Below, in pieces: positions 50,601-60,244 of a DNA stretch of 64,000 nt. The position numbers and the translations under genes were made by a program. Origin of the DNA: Myxococcales bacterium (lineage in GTDB: Bacteria > Myxococcota_A > Bradymonadia > UBA7976 > UBA1532). Position 1 is the first letter of the stretch. Each line of letters opens with the position of its first letter. The stretch lies in assembly GCA_020633435.1 (NCBI GenBank), contig JACKDP010000002.1:186001-250000 (forward strand), in the 5' to 3' direction. The notes under the pieces were generated by a model, which was given only the letters and a program-made list of their open reading frames with translations, did not search any database and was not told the origin of the DNA.

Positions 50601-50771
50601 CGACGGGGCAGGATACGCAAGCCCACCGGGGAGGGGAAGCGCGGGCCTGCGGTTGTCCAGGAACCGCGGCGCGGCGGCTGACGTTCCTGGAAAAAATGCA
50701 GCACGCCACGCAACCGTATGCAAACGATCATGAATCATTGTGCAGACATTGTTCAATCCAGGAGACGGGCG

Positions 50772-51090
50772 ATGCGCAAGGTGCTGGTGGTCGAAGACGA
50801 GCCCGTCCTCCGCAGCGCCCTCGCGCGGCCTCGCCCGGGTCGCCGATGTCCGGGTGGCGGCCTCCCTCGACGAGGCCCGGGGCTTGTCGACCGGCGTCGA
50901 CTGCGTCATCGCCGACCGGCACCTGCCCGACGGCGACAGCGTGGGCTGGCTGGCGGAGCTCTCCCGGGCGGGGACGCCTGCGCTGCTGCACACCAGCCAC
51001 CCGCCCGTCGAGCTGCCGGCGCACCTGGGCCTGGCCATGAAGCCGGCCAACCTCGGGGCCTTGCGGGCCTGGGTCGCCGGGGGGGCGTGA
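50772..51090 (+). pseudogene. Single-domain response regulator receiver, frameshifted
   Basis: ATG 50772 reads MRKVLVVEDEPVLRSALAR, the acidic pocket start of a receiver. The remaining receiver is in another frame: ARVADVRVAASLDEARGL, phospho-acceptor in CVIADRHLPDGDSV, the Thr/Ser in LLHTSHPP and Lys in AMKPANLGAL. The switch lies at about 50821-50830 in the run tcgcgcggcc; one extra or two missing bases would explain it and give about 105 residues. It has no output domain. The upstream 100 bases are AT-rich (gatcatgaatcattgtg) and look like a promoter. True decay or sequencing error cannot be told apart here. Confidence 0.65.
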
Positions 51091-51095
51091 GGCGC

Positions 51096-52610
51096 TCAGG
51101 CCCCGCGGCGCTGCCGGTCGATGGCGCGCCAGTCGTCGACGTCGTCGATGGGAAACACCGGATCCGCAAAAGAAATCCGGCGCACCGCGTCCAGGTCGGT
51201 GATGCCCTCCGTCTGCACCCACAGGTTCATCCGGCTGTAGCGGGCGAAGTAGATGAGCCAGGGGAAGAAGCTCTTGACCACCACGATGTCGGCCTTCGCG
51301 GGGTTGAGGCCCACCTCCAGGTAGAACTCGGGCTTCATCGCGATGGGCGGGCCCTCGGTGATCACGAGCCGGACGTCGCCGCTCTCCACCACCACCTGCC
51401 GGCCGAGCGCCAGGCTCTCGCGCTTGAAGCGCAGGGTGCCCTCGACCGGCAGGGCCTGGTTCTGCTCGGGGTGCAGGCGGCCCCCCAGGGAGAAGCGCAC
51501 GGGCTGGCCGACCTCGACGTCCCAGAGCGTGGCGACGGCGGCGGCGTCGCGGAACGGGACGTAGGCGAGGAGCCCCTGCCCGTGGGTCCGCAGGGCCTCG
51601 AGGATGCGGTGGTTCTCGCCGGGCGCCCCGGCGGCCACCACGTCCGAGACGTCCGACATGCACACGGCCCCCAGGCGGCGACGCAGGCGCGCCTTGCGGG
51701 CGCGGCCGATGGCCTCCTCGACGGTGGGGAAGCGGGGCGGCTCGACGGTGCGCACCGCCCAGGCGCGCTCGGCCAGCTCGTCCGCCAGGCGCTCGGCCAG
51801 CGGGCCGTCGCCGTCGGTGAGCACGTGCACCGCCCAGCCCAGGTGCGGGTGGTCGTTCCAGATGTGGCACATGAAGAGCGAGCACCCGAGGACGCGGGGA
51901 TCCCGCTCGAGCTTCTTCATGTGGCGAAACAGCGGCCGCATCGTGGGCAGGAAGTCGACCGTCGTGCCGCCACCCAGCACCATGGGCAGGCTGCGCCACG
52001 CCGCGACGGGGTGGACCTCGCCGTCGATGGTGTCGAGCAGCACGCGCCCCGCGCGCTCGCCGATGCGGGCGTGATCGCGGTGCGGGTTGGTGCGGTAGGC
52101 GAACAGCAAGGGCGAGCCGGTGACCTTCGCGGGGGTCAGGTTGCCGTGCAGATCATAGGTGACGGCCACGGGCAGACTGTCGCCCACCACCCCGCGGATG
52201 GCGGCCAGGTAGTCGGCCTCGGGGTCGGGCACGCCCTCGACGCCCATGGCGCCGTGCAGGGAGAGGGCGACGCCATCGAGGGCGCCAGCCTCCTGCAACC
52301 CCTTGATCAGCATGGCTTTCAGGGCCTCGTGCGTCTCGGCCGTGAGGGGGCCGCCGGGCACGGCCCAGGCGCTGAAGAGCGGCACCAGCTCCACCGCCCC
52401 CCGCGCTCGGGCGGCGGCGGCGAAGCCCGAGAGCTCGGCGTTCTTCAGGAACCCCTCGGCCTCGACGCCCCCCTCGGCGACGCCCGCCAGCAGGGCGGCG
52501 CCCTCGACGAAGTGGGTGGTGCGGAAGTCGGCGAGCGTCGTCCGCAGCGGGGAGAGGGCGTTGCTCTCCTGGTTGATGCGGACGAGCGCGATGCGCAGTG
52601 GACGCGGCAT
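51096..52610 (-). CDS. M81-family metallopeptidase (MlrC-like)
   Basis: 504 residues. N-terminal RIALVRINQESNALSP and HFVEGAALL match MlrC N-terminal domains. Metal-site motifs include LHGAMGVEGVPDPEADYL, DLHGNLTP and YRTNPHRDHARIGERAG, as in microcystinase C. The C-terminal MlrC domain (about 310-480) includes MSDVSDVVAAGAPGENH and ENHRILEAL. MlrC degrades linearised microcystin; most homologues, probably including this one, act on other peptides or amides. GGAGGTGA precedes ATG 52610, which decides the start. The gene stands alone. Confidence 0.85.
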   Translation of the reverse strand: MPRPLRIALVRINQESNALSPLRTTLADFRTTHFVEGAALLAGVAEGGVEAEGFLKNAELSGFAAAARARGAVELVPLFSAWAVPGGPLTAETHEALKAMLIKGLQEAGALDGVALSLHGAMGVEGVPDPEADYLAAIRGVVGDSLPVAVTYDLHGNLTPAKVTGSPLLFAYRTNPHRDHARIGERAGRVLLDTIDGEVHPVAAWRSLPMVLGGGTTVDFLPTMRPLFRHMKKLERDPRVLGCSLFMCHIWNDHPHLGWAVHVLTDGDGPLAERLADELAERAWAVRTVEPPRFPTVEEAIGRARKARLRRRLGAVCMSDVSDVVAAGAPGENHRILEALRTHGQGLLAYVPFRDAAAVATLWDVEVGQPVRFSLGGRLHPEQNQALPVEGTLRFKRESLALGRQVVVESGDVRLVITEGPPIAMKPEFYLEVGLNPAKADIVVVKSFFPWLIYFARYSRMNLWVQTEGITDLDAVRRISFADPVFPIDDVDDWRAIDRQRRGA

Positions 52611-52739
52611 GGTCACCTCCCGAGGGGGGCATGCTGCCGAGCGTGGCGGTGGCGGTCAACGGCGGCCGTCAGCGGATGCACGGAACGGGGCTTGCTTCGC
52701 GGCCGGCCCGGACGATCGCGGTGATCGCGAGGAGAACGC

Positions 52740-54026
52740 ATGAAGGTTCGCAAGGCGTGGGCGCTGGTGGCGCTCGTCGCGTGGGGCTGTGACGACGGGG
52801 GGGATGAGCAGGCGGGCGGCCCGGTGGTGCTGGCCGATGCGGGCGCAGGCGGCCAGGGTGGCGCAGGTGGGCAGGGCGGCGCAGGCGGGCAGGGTGGCGC
52901 AGGCGCCGAGGGCGGCGCAGGTGGCCAGGGCGGCGCAGGCGGCGCCGGGGCCGAGGGCGGCCAGGGTGGCGCTGGCGGGGGCGAGATCCCCTGCGACGGC
53001 CTGCCGGTCCTCGGCTGCGGCGGCGATCCCGATCGGGTGACCATCGACGTCCTGGGCGAGCGCAGCGACGGCCTCCGCGTGCCCCGCGATCTCGACTTCA
53101 ACCCCGAGCGCCCCGGCGAGCTGTGGGTGGTCAACCGCCAGAACGACTCCACCTCGACGTTCCTGAACGTCGGGACCCCCGATCAGGAGGTCATCAGCCG
53201 GCGTGATCCCGCGGCGAACCACTTCATGGAGGAGGTCTCGAGCATCGCCTTCGGCGCGCCGGGCACCTTCGCCACCTGCCAGGAGTCCGACAACCGCTAC
53301 GACAACCAGGCGCCCCCCAATGGCTTCATGGGCCCCGCGCTCTGGCCCTCCGATCTGGAGGTCTACGGCTTCACCAACCCCGTGGCCCGCCGCGAGCTGG
53401 GCTACGACCTGGGCTCCCACCTGGACATGCTCCACGAGTCGCCGTTCTGCATGGGCATCGTGTGGGACTACGACAACGTCTACTGGGTCTTCGAGGGGCT
53501 CACCTCGTCCATCATGCGGGTGGATTTCAAGGAAGATCATGGGGTTGGCTTCGACGACCACAGCGACGGCGAGATGACGCGCTACGTGGAGGGGCAGGTC
53601 CTGCGCGTGCCGGACGTGCCGTCGCACCTGGAGATCGATCGGCGCTCGGGGCTGCTCTACATCGCCGACAGCGGCAACGGGCGCATCGGCGTGATGGACA
53701 CCGAGGCGTTCGGCCGCAACCGGCGCATGCCCGCCGTCGAGCCCGGCACCGTGCTCGGGGCCGTGGAGGGGCTGCAGGTGCTGACCCTCGGCCAGACCGG
53801 CTCGCTGGAGACGCCCTCGGGCATCGCCCTGCACGACGGCAAGATCTTCGTGAGCGACAACGCCACCGGGGAGGTCTCGGCCTGGACCATGGCCGGCGAG
53901 CTCATCGACACCCTCGCCCTGGACGTCGCGCCGGGGGGCCTGATGGGCATCACCTTCGATGAGGAGGGGCGGCTCTACGCCGTCGACGCCCGCACCAACC
54001 GCCTGCTGCGGGTCACCCCGCGCTGA
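52740..54026 (+). CDS. Gly-rich-linker lipoprotein with NHL-type beta-propeller
   Basis: 428 residues. Signal with lipobox VALVAWGCDDG, then a GGQGGAGG/GAEGG linker (about 30-82) built from 9- to 12-base DNA repeats, all in frame here. Residues 95-428 form a six-bladed propeller with NHL-like blades (RDLDFNPERPGELWVVNRQN; SHLEIDRRSGLLYIADSGNG; GITFDEEGRLYAVDARTNRL). Likely outer-membrane anchored and surface or periplasmic. Same style of lipobox and linker as the frameshifted lipoprotein at 7.2-8.3 kb. GAGGAGA precedes the ATG. Confidence 0.78.
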   Translation: MKVRKAWALVALVAWGCDDGGDEQAGGPVVLADAGAGGQGGAGGQGGAGGQGGAGAEGGAGGQGGAGGAGAEGGQGGAGGGEIPCDGLPVLGCGGDPDRVTIDVLGERSDGLRVPRDLDFNPERPGELWVVNRQNDSTSTFLNVGTPDQEVISRRDPAANHFMEEVSSIAFGAPGTFATCQESDNRYDNQAPPNGFMGPALWPSDLEVYGFTNPVARRELGYDLGSHLDMLHESPFCMGIVWDYDNVYWVFEGLTSSIMRVDFKEDHGVGFDDHSDGEMTRYVEGQVLRVPDVPSHLEIDRRSGLLYIADSGNGRIGVMDTEAFGRNRRMPAVEPGTVLGAVEGLQVLTLGQTGSLETPSGIALHDGKIFVSDNATGEVSAWTMAGELIDTLALDVAPGGLMGITFDEEGRLYAVDARTNRLLRVTPR

Positions 54027-54032
54027 CGCCGG

Positions 54033-55088
54033 CTACTCGTCGAGGAGGGCGGCGCGGAGGGCGTCCACCGCGTCGTCGCGCCCGAGCAGGCGCCGCGTCA
54101 GCCCCAGCAGCAGGGGCACGCGGGCGTCGGTCTCGGTGCGGGTGAGGAGCGCCAGCAGGGCCTCGGCCTCCTCGGCGCGGCCGGCCTGCAGCAGCGCGAT
54201 GGCCTGGGCGTAGCGCAGCCGCGGATCCCCGGGGGCCACGGGGCCCAGCAAGCGGATGGCGTCGTCGCCCCGGTCCTCGGCCAGGGCCTGCAGGCCCGCC
54301 AGCGCGCCGGGCAGCGGGGCCTCGCCCACCGTGAGGGTGCGGCGCAGCTTCAGCTCGTCCCACGCCTGCATGAGGGCGCCCAGCTCGCCGGCCTCCAGGC
54401 GGACGTCGGGGCGCCACCACCGATCGAGCGCGCCGTCGGAGGCCTCCGTCAGCGCCTCCGTGACCTTGTCGCGGGCGTCGGCCAGGCCGGGGCCCAGGTA
54501 GCCCTGGTCTTCGGCGGCGTCGAGGGCGGCGAAGGCGCCGTCCGGGCCGAGGAAGCGGCCATCGCGGGCGCGGGGCTCGGCCTCGGCCAGCGCCGCCACG
54601 GCCTCCGGGGGCGGGCCCGCGGGCGGGTTGCCCCCGAGCTTCCGGCGCGCGAGCTTCAGCTCGGCCTCGATCTTGTCGCGATCGCTGGCGTCCGGGCTGA
54701 CGGCCAGGTAGGTGCGGTAGGCCACCACGGCGCCGCCCGCGTCCCCCGTCCACACCCGCGCGCGGGCCAGGGCGCGGTAGGGCGCGGGCTCTCTGGGCCA
54801 GCGCTGCACGAGCTGCAGGAACCGCTGGGCGGCCTCCTCGTAGCGGCCGTCGTTGTAGGCCTCGAGGGCGAGGCGGGCCTCGGCGTCCTGCGCCAGGCTG
54901 GCCGGGCGACCCGGCGCGGCCACGGGGGCGGCCGGCGCGGGGCCGGCGACGGGCTCGGCGCCCAGGGGCTCGGCGGGCGCAGACTCCCCGGGCACGGCCT
55001 CGCCGGCCGGGATCTCCGGGCCCAGCTCGATGGGCTGGGCGAGGGCGGGCGCGGCCCAGAGGCTCGCGAGGGCGAGGCGGCGCAACAT
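54033..55088 (-). CDS. Secreted TPR-repeat protein
   Basis: 351 residues with signal peptide (MLRRLALASLWAAPALA, then QPI) and an Ala/Pro/Glu-rich linker to about residue 65. TPR units are visible (LALEAYNDGRYEEAAQRFLQ, YRALARARVWTGDAGGAVVA) and more Ala-rich helical repeats at the C-terminus. Probably a periplasmic scaffold. Its ATG overlaps the stop of the PEGA-domain gene (TGATG), so the two work as a pair. Confidence 0.72.
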   Translation of the reverse strand: MLRRLALASLWAAPALAQPIELGPEIPAGEAVPGESAPAEPLGAEPVAGPAPAAPVAAPGRPASLAQDAEARLALEAYNDGRYEEAAQRFLQLVQRWPREPAPYRALARARVWTGDAGGAVVAYRTYLAVSPDASDRDKIEAELKLARRKLGGNPPAGPPPEAVAALAEAEPRARDGRFLGPDGAFAALDAAEDQGYLGPGLADARDKVTEALTEASDGALDRWWRPDVRLEAGELGALMQAWDELKLRRTLTVGEAPLPGALAGLQALAEDRGDDAIRLLGPVAPGDPRLRYAQAIALLQAGRAEEAEALLALLTRTETDARVPLLLGLTRRLLGRDDAVDALRAALLDE

Positions 55089-56560
55089 CAGAAAAGTCCA
55101 GGGGTTTCAAAGGCATAGCCGACGCCCACCACGAAGGTGGCCGCCGTGCGCGCGTCGAAGCCGAAGTCGACGACCCCCGCCACCGTGCCCGACCACTCCG
55201 GCGTGATCTGGGCCTCCAGGCCGATCGTCAGGCCCAGCAGCAGCGCCGACTTGGAGAGCTCCTCCGTCTTGCCGGCGTCGTTGGTGACCTCCAGGCTCTC
55301 GAAGCTGAACTGGATGCCCCCGGCGAAGAAGGGGGAGAGGCGCCAGGCCGGGTAGCGCAGGCCGACCCAGCCCGGGCGCACGGTGATGCGGGAGAGGCTG
55401 TCGATGTGGTCGTCCTCGCCGGTGGCCAGCGTGGCCGGCGTCTGGCCGCCGCCGCCCTCGAAGGTGAGGGTGAGGGCGTCGACGAGCAGGTGCCGCCCGC
55501 GCCAGCCCACCCCCAGGCCGATGCCCAGCAGGCCCACGGCGTCGTCGAGGCGGTCGTACTCCACCTTGCCCCCGGCGCCGTCGCGGCTGACGTCGAGGGG
55601 GCCGGCGCCGATGCTCACGAAGCGCAGATCGGCGTGGAGCTGTAGCGGGTAGGCGAGGGTGTCGGGGTGGGGGGACTGGAAGCGGCGCAGCCAGTCGTCC
55701 TGCTCCCGGGCGAGGCCCACGGTGAGGGTGACGAGGGTGGACGGCTTGATGGAGACGGTCTGGTCGTGGGCCTGGTAGCCCTCGGCCTCGACGTGCAGGC
55801 GGTACTCGCCCGGCGCCAGATCGCGGGCCTCGGCGGGCTGGGCGACGGGCTGGCCGTCCAGCGTGGCGGTGGCGTCGGCGGGCGTCAGGCGCAGGATGAG
55901 CTGGCCGTAGCCGTTGCCCAGCTCCATGCGGACGGGGGCGATCTCGCCGGCGCGGACCTCGACGGTCATCTCGAGCGGGGCCAGCCCGTCGGCCTCGGCC
56001 CGCAGGCGGTGGCGGCCGGGGGGCGCGGGGTAGCGGCCGGCGCCGGTGCCCAGGGGCTTGCCGTCCAGCAGCAGCCGGGCGTCGGCGGGCTCGACCTCGA
56101 CCTCGATGGTCCCCTGGCCCTCCAGGGCCGAGATGGCGTCCGTGAGGGCGGTGCCGGCGCTCGGGCCGGCCCCGGTGTAGGTGCGGGGGGCGGCCGTGGG
56201 GTCGGCGGGCACGAGCTCCAGCGTGGCGACGTAGCCGGCCTCCGTCCGGGAGGTGCGCGCGTCGATGCGGCCGGCCAGCCCCGCGAGGGCGAGCCCCGCG
56301 CGCACGGGGTCGGCGCAGACCTGGCGATCGGCGAGGCAGCCCAGGAGCGCCGGCTGGCGCGCCCCGGCGGGATCGACGCTGGCGAGGTGCTGGTCGACGG
56401 CCTCCGGCGTGAGGAGGTGTCCGCTCAGGCCACCGGCCTGCTGGGCGGCCACCGCGGCGGCCTGCAGGCTCGACGCCTCGGGACCCTGGAAGCGCCACAG
56501 CAGCGCGTCCGGGGCCAGCAGCAGGATGAGCAGACACGCGGGCAAGGAGGCCCCCTCCAT
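55088..56560 (-). CDS. PEGA-domain envelope protein with C-terminal barrel-like region
   Basis: 490 residues. A hydrophobic N-terminus (ASLPACLLILLLAPDALL) is probably a signal or anchor. Two PEGA-type repeats occur at about 155-285: EVEVEPADARLLLDGKPLG with PPGRHRLRAEADG, and TPADATATLDGQPVAQ with LAPGEYRLHVEAEGYQAHDQ. Residues about 310-490 consist of alternating amphipathic strands ending in a Phe, like a small outer-membrane barrel. PEGA domains bind envelope glycans or surface proteins. ATG 56560 is used; a TTG at 56572 is possible. A TAGATT element sits 11 bases upstream. Confidence 0.72.
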   Translation of the reverse strand: MEGASLPACLLILLLAPDALLWRFQGPEASSLQAAAVAAQQAGGLSGHLLTPEAVDQHLASVDPAGARQPALLGCLADRQVCADPVRAGLALAGLAGRIDARTSRTEAGYVATLELVPADPTAAPRTYTGAGPSAGTALTDAISALEGQGTIEVEVEPADARLLLDGKPLGTGAGRYPAPPGRHRLRAEADGLAPLEMTVEVRAGEIAPVRMELGNGYGQLILRLTPADATATLDGQPVAQPAEARDLAPGEYRLHVEAEGYQAHDQTVSIKPSTLVTLTVGLAREQDDWLRRFQSPHPDTLAYPLQLHADLRFVSIGAGPLDVSRDGAGGKVEYDRLDDAVGLLGIGLGVGWRGRHLLVDALTLTFEGGGGQTPATLATGEDDHIDSLSRITVRPGWVGLRYPAWRLSPFFAGGIQFSFESLEVTNDAGKTEELSKSALLLGLTIGLEAQITPEWSGTVAGVVDFGFDARTAATFVVGVGYAFETPGLF

Positions 56561-56850
56561 TGTTCGGAGCAATCTAGCAGGATGTTGAAAAAAGCTCCCG
56601 TCGCATCTCCGGCGCGCGCGGGCCAGCTGCCGCGTCGTCAGAAGTCCTCGACAATCCGGCGTCGCCGGCAGTCGCCAGCTCTCCGCGCCGGATTGCCTGC
56701 GGTCTTCCTCCTCGCATCTGGCCCACTCGCACCCGCCGAGCGCTCGGTCCGCTCACCTCAACAGCCTGCTCGCGAGGATCGGCGCCGGCGGCCACGGGCT
56801 CGGCCCGGGGCGGGATCCGGCGCGGCCAACCCCGCGGACGGATTGACCTT
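56561..56850. other. 290-base intergenic stretch without a gene
   Basis: Lies between the PEGA gene start and the 3' end of the epimerase-like gene. Third-position bias is absent in all frames and no convincing start or family match is seen. The end nearest 56571-56595 is AT-rich (aatctagcag and ttgaaaaaag) and probably holds the PEGA promoter. Confidence 0.5.
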
Positions 56851-57618
56851 CTAACCCGGAACGAGGGCCCCCTGCCAGCGCGGATGCGCCGGCGTGGGCA
56901 GCAGATCGGCGCGCAGGCGGCCGACGTCGTACTGGGCGAGGGGCCGCCGCAGGGGGCGCTCGAAGCGGGGCAGGGGCAGGTCGAGCAGCACGCAGGCGGC
57001 GGTGTAGAAGGCCTCCCGGGTGGGGCAGGGGGGCGTGACGCTCAGGTAGACGGGGTGGGGATCGGGGTGGTCGAGGGCCGCGTGGGCGGCGGCGGCGGCG
57101 TCGTCGTAGTGCACCAGCGCCAGGCTGCGATCGGGGGGGCCGGCGGGGGGCGCGCCGCGGCGGATGAGGGCCTGGAGGGGGCCGCGACCTGGCCGGTAGA
57201 GCCCGCCGGTGCGCAGGATGACGCCGCGGTCGCCGGCCCAGGCGCGGAAGGCCTGCTCGGCCGAGGCCACCAGGGCGGCGTGCGGGTCGTCGCCGGGGGC
57301 GGTGTCCTCGTGGACGGCGCCGCTAGGGGTGCCGTAGTAGCCGGTGGAGCTGATGAGGACGGCGCGCGCGGGCACGGGCTGCCCGACCAGGGCCGAGATG
57401 GCCATGATCTGGCGCTCGGAGCCCGGCAGCGCGAGGAGCAGGCGGTCGTCGGCCTGCAGGGCGGGGGGGCCGAGGTGGGGGGTGACGCCGGCGGCCCGCA
57501 GCTCGGCGTGGCGGCCGGTGGTGGCGGTGGCCCCGACGACCGCGCGGCCCTCGGCGGCCACGGCCCGGGCGACGCGGCCGCCCAGCTCGCCGGCGCCCCA
57601 GACCACGACGCGGCTCAT
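56851..57618 (-). CDS. NAD(P)-dependent epimerase-like protein (YeeZ-type SDR)
   Basis: 255 residues. Rossmann start SRVVVWGAGELGGRVARAV, then AVLISSTGYYGTPSGAVHED, which supplies the SxxxYY-type active region of extended short-chain dehydrogenases, and LVHYDDAAAAAHAAL. Resembles the YeeZ-like NAD-dependent epimerase group, for which no firm substrate is known. The ATG at 57618 overlaps the stop of the methyltransferase gene (ATGA), so the two are co-translated. Confidence 0.75.
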   Translation of the reverse strand: MSRVVVWGAGELGGRVARAVAAEGRAVVGATATTGRHAELRAAGVTPHLGPPALQADDRLLLALPGSERQIMAISALVGQPVPARAVLISSTGYYGTPSGAVHEDTAPGDDPHAALVASAEQAFRAWAGDRGVILRTGGLYRPGRGPLQALIRRGAPPAGPPDRSLALVHYDDAAAAAHAALDHPDPHPVYLSVTPPCPTREAFYTAACVLLDLPLPRFERPLRRPLAQYDVGRLRADLLPTPAHPRWQGALVPG

Positions 57619-58586
57619 GCGTCCTCCGGGCGCTGGGCGACGGCGCGCAGGCCCCCGGTGGCGCCCGCGAGGGCCAGCAGGAAGGTGAGGGGCACGTCCA
57701 CGAGCAGCAGCAGGCCGAAGAGGGCCTTGAGCAGGTGGGCGGCGGCGCCCTTGCCGTACATCACGGTGGGCACGAAGCGGCGGACGCCGAAGAGCATGAG
57801 CAGGCTGCCGGCCAGCTCGCTGGGCAGCCAGGGCCGCCGGACCTGGCGGACGCGCCAGCCGGCCCGCTCCAGGAGGGCCCGCAGCGCCTTCGGGCGCAGG
57901 TGGTAGAGGTGCGTGGGGGCCTGGAGGAAGAACCAGCGGCCCCGGAAGAGCCAGGCCAGGGGGCTCGGCGTGGGGACCTCGACCACCAGGAAGCCGCCGG
58001 GGCGGGTGATGCGCTTGAGCTCCGCCAGCTCGGCGGCCGGGTCGTAGGTGTGCTCCAGGCAGTGCCAGGTCGTCACCACGTCGAAGGCGGCGTCGGGGTA
58101 GGCCTGGGCCGCCAGCTCGCCGCTGTCGACGGCCACCTGGTAGACCTCGGCGGCGAAGGCGCGGCACTCCGGGTTGAAGTCGACGCCCTGGACCTGGGCG
58201 CCCGTCTCGTGGCGGAGCCCGGCCAGGAAGCCGCCGGCCCCGCAGCCCGCGTCGAGGGCGCGCGTCTCGGGCGTCCAGCGCTGGCCGAGCCGGGCCAGCC
58301 GCACCTTGGTGTCGAGGGCGCGCATGCCGTCGATGCCGAGCGCGCGGCGCGGGCCGTAGCGCGACCAGGCCTTGCGGCGGAAGGCCGCCTCCCCCTCGGG
58401 GTAGTAGCCGGCGTACCAGGGCCCCATCTCCGTCGGCGCGGGCCGGGGATCGAGCACCCACGTGCCGCAGGTGGGGCAGCGCCCATAGGTGAACTCGCCG
58501 CCGAAGCCCCAGAAGCGGTCGGTGGCGCGGGCGGTGGCGGGGAGGAGGGTCTCGTCCGGGTGGACCGGGCAGCGGGCCGCTTGCAT
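57615..58586 (-). CDS. Class I SAM-dependent methyltransferase with N-terminal Cys cluster
   Basis: 323 residues. The N-terminus has Cys residues CPVHPDE and GRCPTCGTW, likely a small zinc-binding motif as in sugar or cell-surface-glycan methyltransferases. SAM motif I is ALDAGCGAGGFLAGL (about residue 100), with VQGVDFNPECR and FDVVTTWHCLEHTYDP after it. A C-terminal hydrophobic helix (about 275-305) may associate with the membrane. Such proteins often modify surface polysaccharide sugars; coupling to an epimerase-like gene agrees with this. Target unknown. Confidence 0.82.
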   Translation of the reverse strand: MQAARCPVHPDETLLPATARATDRFWGFGGEFTYGRCPTCGTWVLDPRPAPTEMGPWYAGYYPEGEAAFRRKAWSRYGPRRALGIDGMRALDTKVRLARLGQRWTPETRALDAGCGAGGFLAGLRHETGAQVQGVDFNPECRAFAAEVYQVAVDSGELAAQAYPDAAFDVVTTWHCLEHTYDPAAELAELKRITRPGGFLVVEVPTPSPLAWLFRGRWFFLQAPTHLYHLRPKALRALLERAGWRVRQVRRPWLPSELAGSLLMLFGVRRFVPTVMYGKGAAAHLLKALFGLLLLVDVPLTFLLALAGATGGLRAVAQRPEDA

Positions 58587-58618
58587 GGGTGCATGGGGCC
58601 AGACCCGGGGGGGGCGCG

Positions 58619-60244
58619 TCAACCGGCGGTCGTGGCCTTCCGCGCCATGGCGGCCTGGACGAAGCTGGCGAAGAGCGGGTGGGGCGCGTAGGGCCGCGAC
58701 TTGAACTCGGGGTGGAACTGGCAGCCCACGAACCACGGGTGGTCAGGCAGCTCGACCATCTCCACCAGCTCGCCATCGGGGGAGAGGCCCGAGAAGCGCA
58801 GGCCGCCCTCGGCGAGGGTGGCGCGGTAGGCGTTGTTGACCTCGTAGCGGTGGCGGTGGCGCTCGTCGATGCGCGTCTGCCCGTAGATGCGGGCCGCCAG
58901 GCTGCCGGCCACCAGCTCGCAGGGCCAGGTGCCCAGCCGCATGGTGCCGCCCTTGTTGGTCACCGTCTCCTGGTGGGCCATCAGGTGCACGACGTTGGCG
59001 GGGCCGTCCGGGGCGAACTCCACGGAGTTGGCGTCGGAGATTCCGCAAACATTCCGGGCATATTCGATGGTCGCCACCTGCAGGCCCAGGCAGATGCCGA
59101 AGAAGGGCAGGCCGTTCTCGCGGGCGTAGCGGACGGCGAGGATCTTGCCCTCGATGCCGCGCTTGCCGAAGCCGCCCGGCACCAGCACCGCGTCCACGCC
59201 GGCCAGGAGCGAGGCGGGATCCCGATCCCCCAGCTCCTCGCTGTCGATGTAGCGCAGGTCGACCCGGGCGCCGTTGACGAAGCCGCCGTGCGTCAGGGCC
59301 TCGTGCAGGCTCTTGTAGGCGTCGGTGTGGTCGACGTACTTGCCCACGATGGCGATGGTGACGCGGCGCGTGGCCTCCCGGAGCTGCTGCTCGATGCGCG
59401 TCCAGCGGTCGAGCTGGGCGTCGCGCGTCCAGATGCCCAGGTAGTCGCAGATGAGGCCGTCGAGGCCCTGGCGGTGGAAGGCCAGGGGCACCGAGTAGAT
59501 GCTGTCGACGTCGCGGCCGGTGATGACGGCCTCGGGCTCCACGTTGCAGAAGAGGGCGATCTTCTTCTTCAGCTCCGGGGTGAGGTCGCGGTCGCAGCGG
59601 GCGACGATGATCTCGGGCTGCATCCCCAGCTCCAGCATGGCCTTCACCGAGTGCTGGGTGGGCTTCGTCTTCAGCTCGCCGGCCGCCGGGATGTAGGGGA
59701 CGAGGGTGACGTGCACGTTGATGGCGCTGCCGCGGCCCGCCTCGACCTTGAGCTGCCGCAGCGACTCGAGGAAGGGCAGTGACTCGATGTCACCCACCGT
59801 GCCGCCGATCTCGGTGATGCAGACGTCGACGTCCTGGCCGCCCCGCCGGACGAACGCCTTGATCTCGTCGGTGATGTGGGGGATGACCTGCACGGTCCCG
59901 CCCAGGTAGTCGCCGCGGCGCTCTTTCTCGATGACCTTCGCGTAGATGCGGCCGGTCGTCACGTTGTTGGCGCGGCTCATCGTGGCGCTGGTGAAGCGCT
60001 CGTAGTGCCCCAGATCCAGGTCCGTCTCGGCGCCGTCGTCGGTGACGAAGACCTCGCCGTGCTGGAACGGGTTCATGGTGCCCGGATCCACGTTCACGTA
60101 CGGGTCGAGCTTGATGTGCGTGACGGTGAGGCCGCGGGCCTCCAGCAGGGCGCCGATGGAGGCGGCCACGATGCCCTTGCCGATGGAGGATGCCACGCCA
60201 CCAGTGACGAAGATGTACTTGGTGCTGCGTGCGCTGCGCTTCAT
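58619..60244 (-). CDS. pyrG: CTP synthase
   Basis: 541 residues, canonical length. The synthetase domain begins KYIFVTGGVASSIGKGI and includes KLDPYVNVDPGTMNPFQHGE, EIGGTVGDIESLPFLES and VPLAFHRQGLD. The C-terminal glutaminase has VPGGFGKRG, the nucleophile Cys in FFGICLGLQ and the His-Glu of CQFHPEF. It makes CTP from UTP, ATP and glutamine in the cytoplasm. GGAAGGTGA lies before ATG 60244. A TAGGTT -10-like element is about 167 bases upstream, leaving room for a long leader. Downstream, the methyltransferase gene follows after 32 bases. Confidence 0.98.
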   Translation of the reverse strand: MKRSARSTKYIFVTGGVASSIGKGIVAASIGALLEARGLTVTHIKLDPYVNVDPGTMNPFQHGEVFVTDDGAETDLDLGHYERFTSATMSRANNVTTGRIYAKVIEKERRGDYLGGTVQVIPHITDEIKAFVRRGGQDVDVCITEIGGTVGDIESLPFLESLRQLKVEAGRGSAINVHVTLVPYIPAAGELKTKPTQHSVKAMLELGMQPEIIVARCDRDLTPELKKKIALFCNVEPEAVITGRDVDSIYSVPLAFHRQGLDGLICDYLGIWTRDAQLDRWTRIEQQLREATRRVTIAIVGKYVDHTDAYKSLHEALTHGGFVNGARVDLRYIDSEELGDRDPASLLAGVDAVLVPGGFGKRGIEGKILAVRYARENGLPFFGICLGLQVATIEYARNVCGISDANSVEFAPDGPANVVHLMAHQETVTNKGGTMRLGTWPCELVAGSLAARIYGQTRIDERHRHRYEVNNAYRATLAEGGLRFSGLSPDGELVEMVELPDHPWFVGCQFHPEFKSRPYAPHPLFASFVQAAMARKATTAG

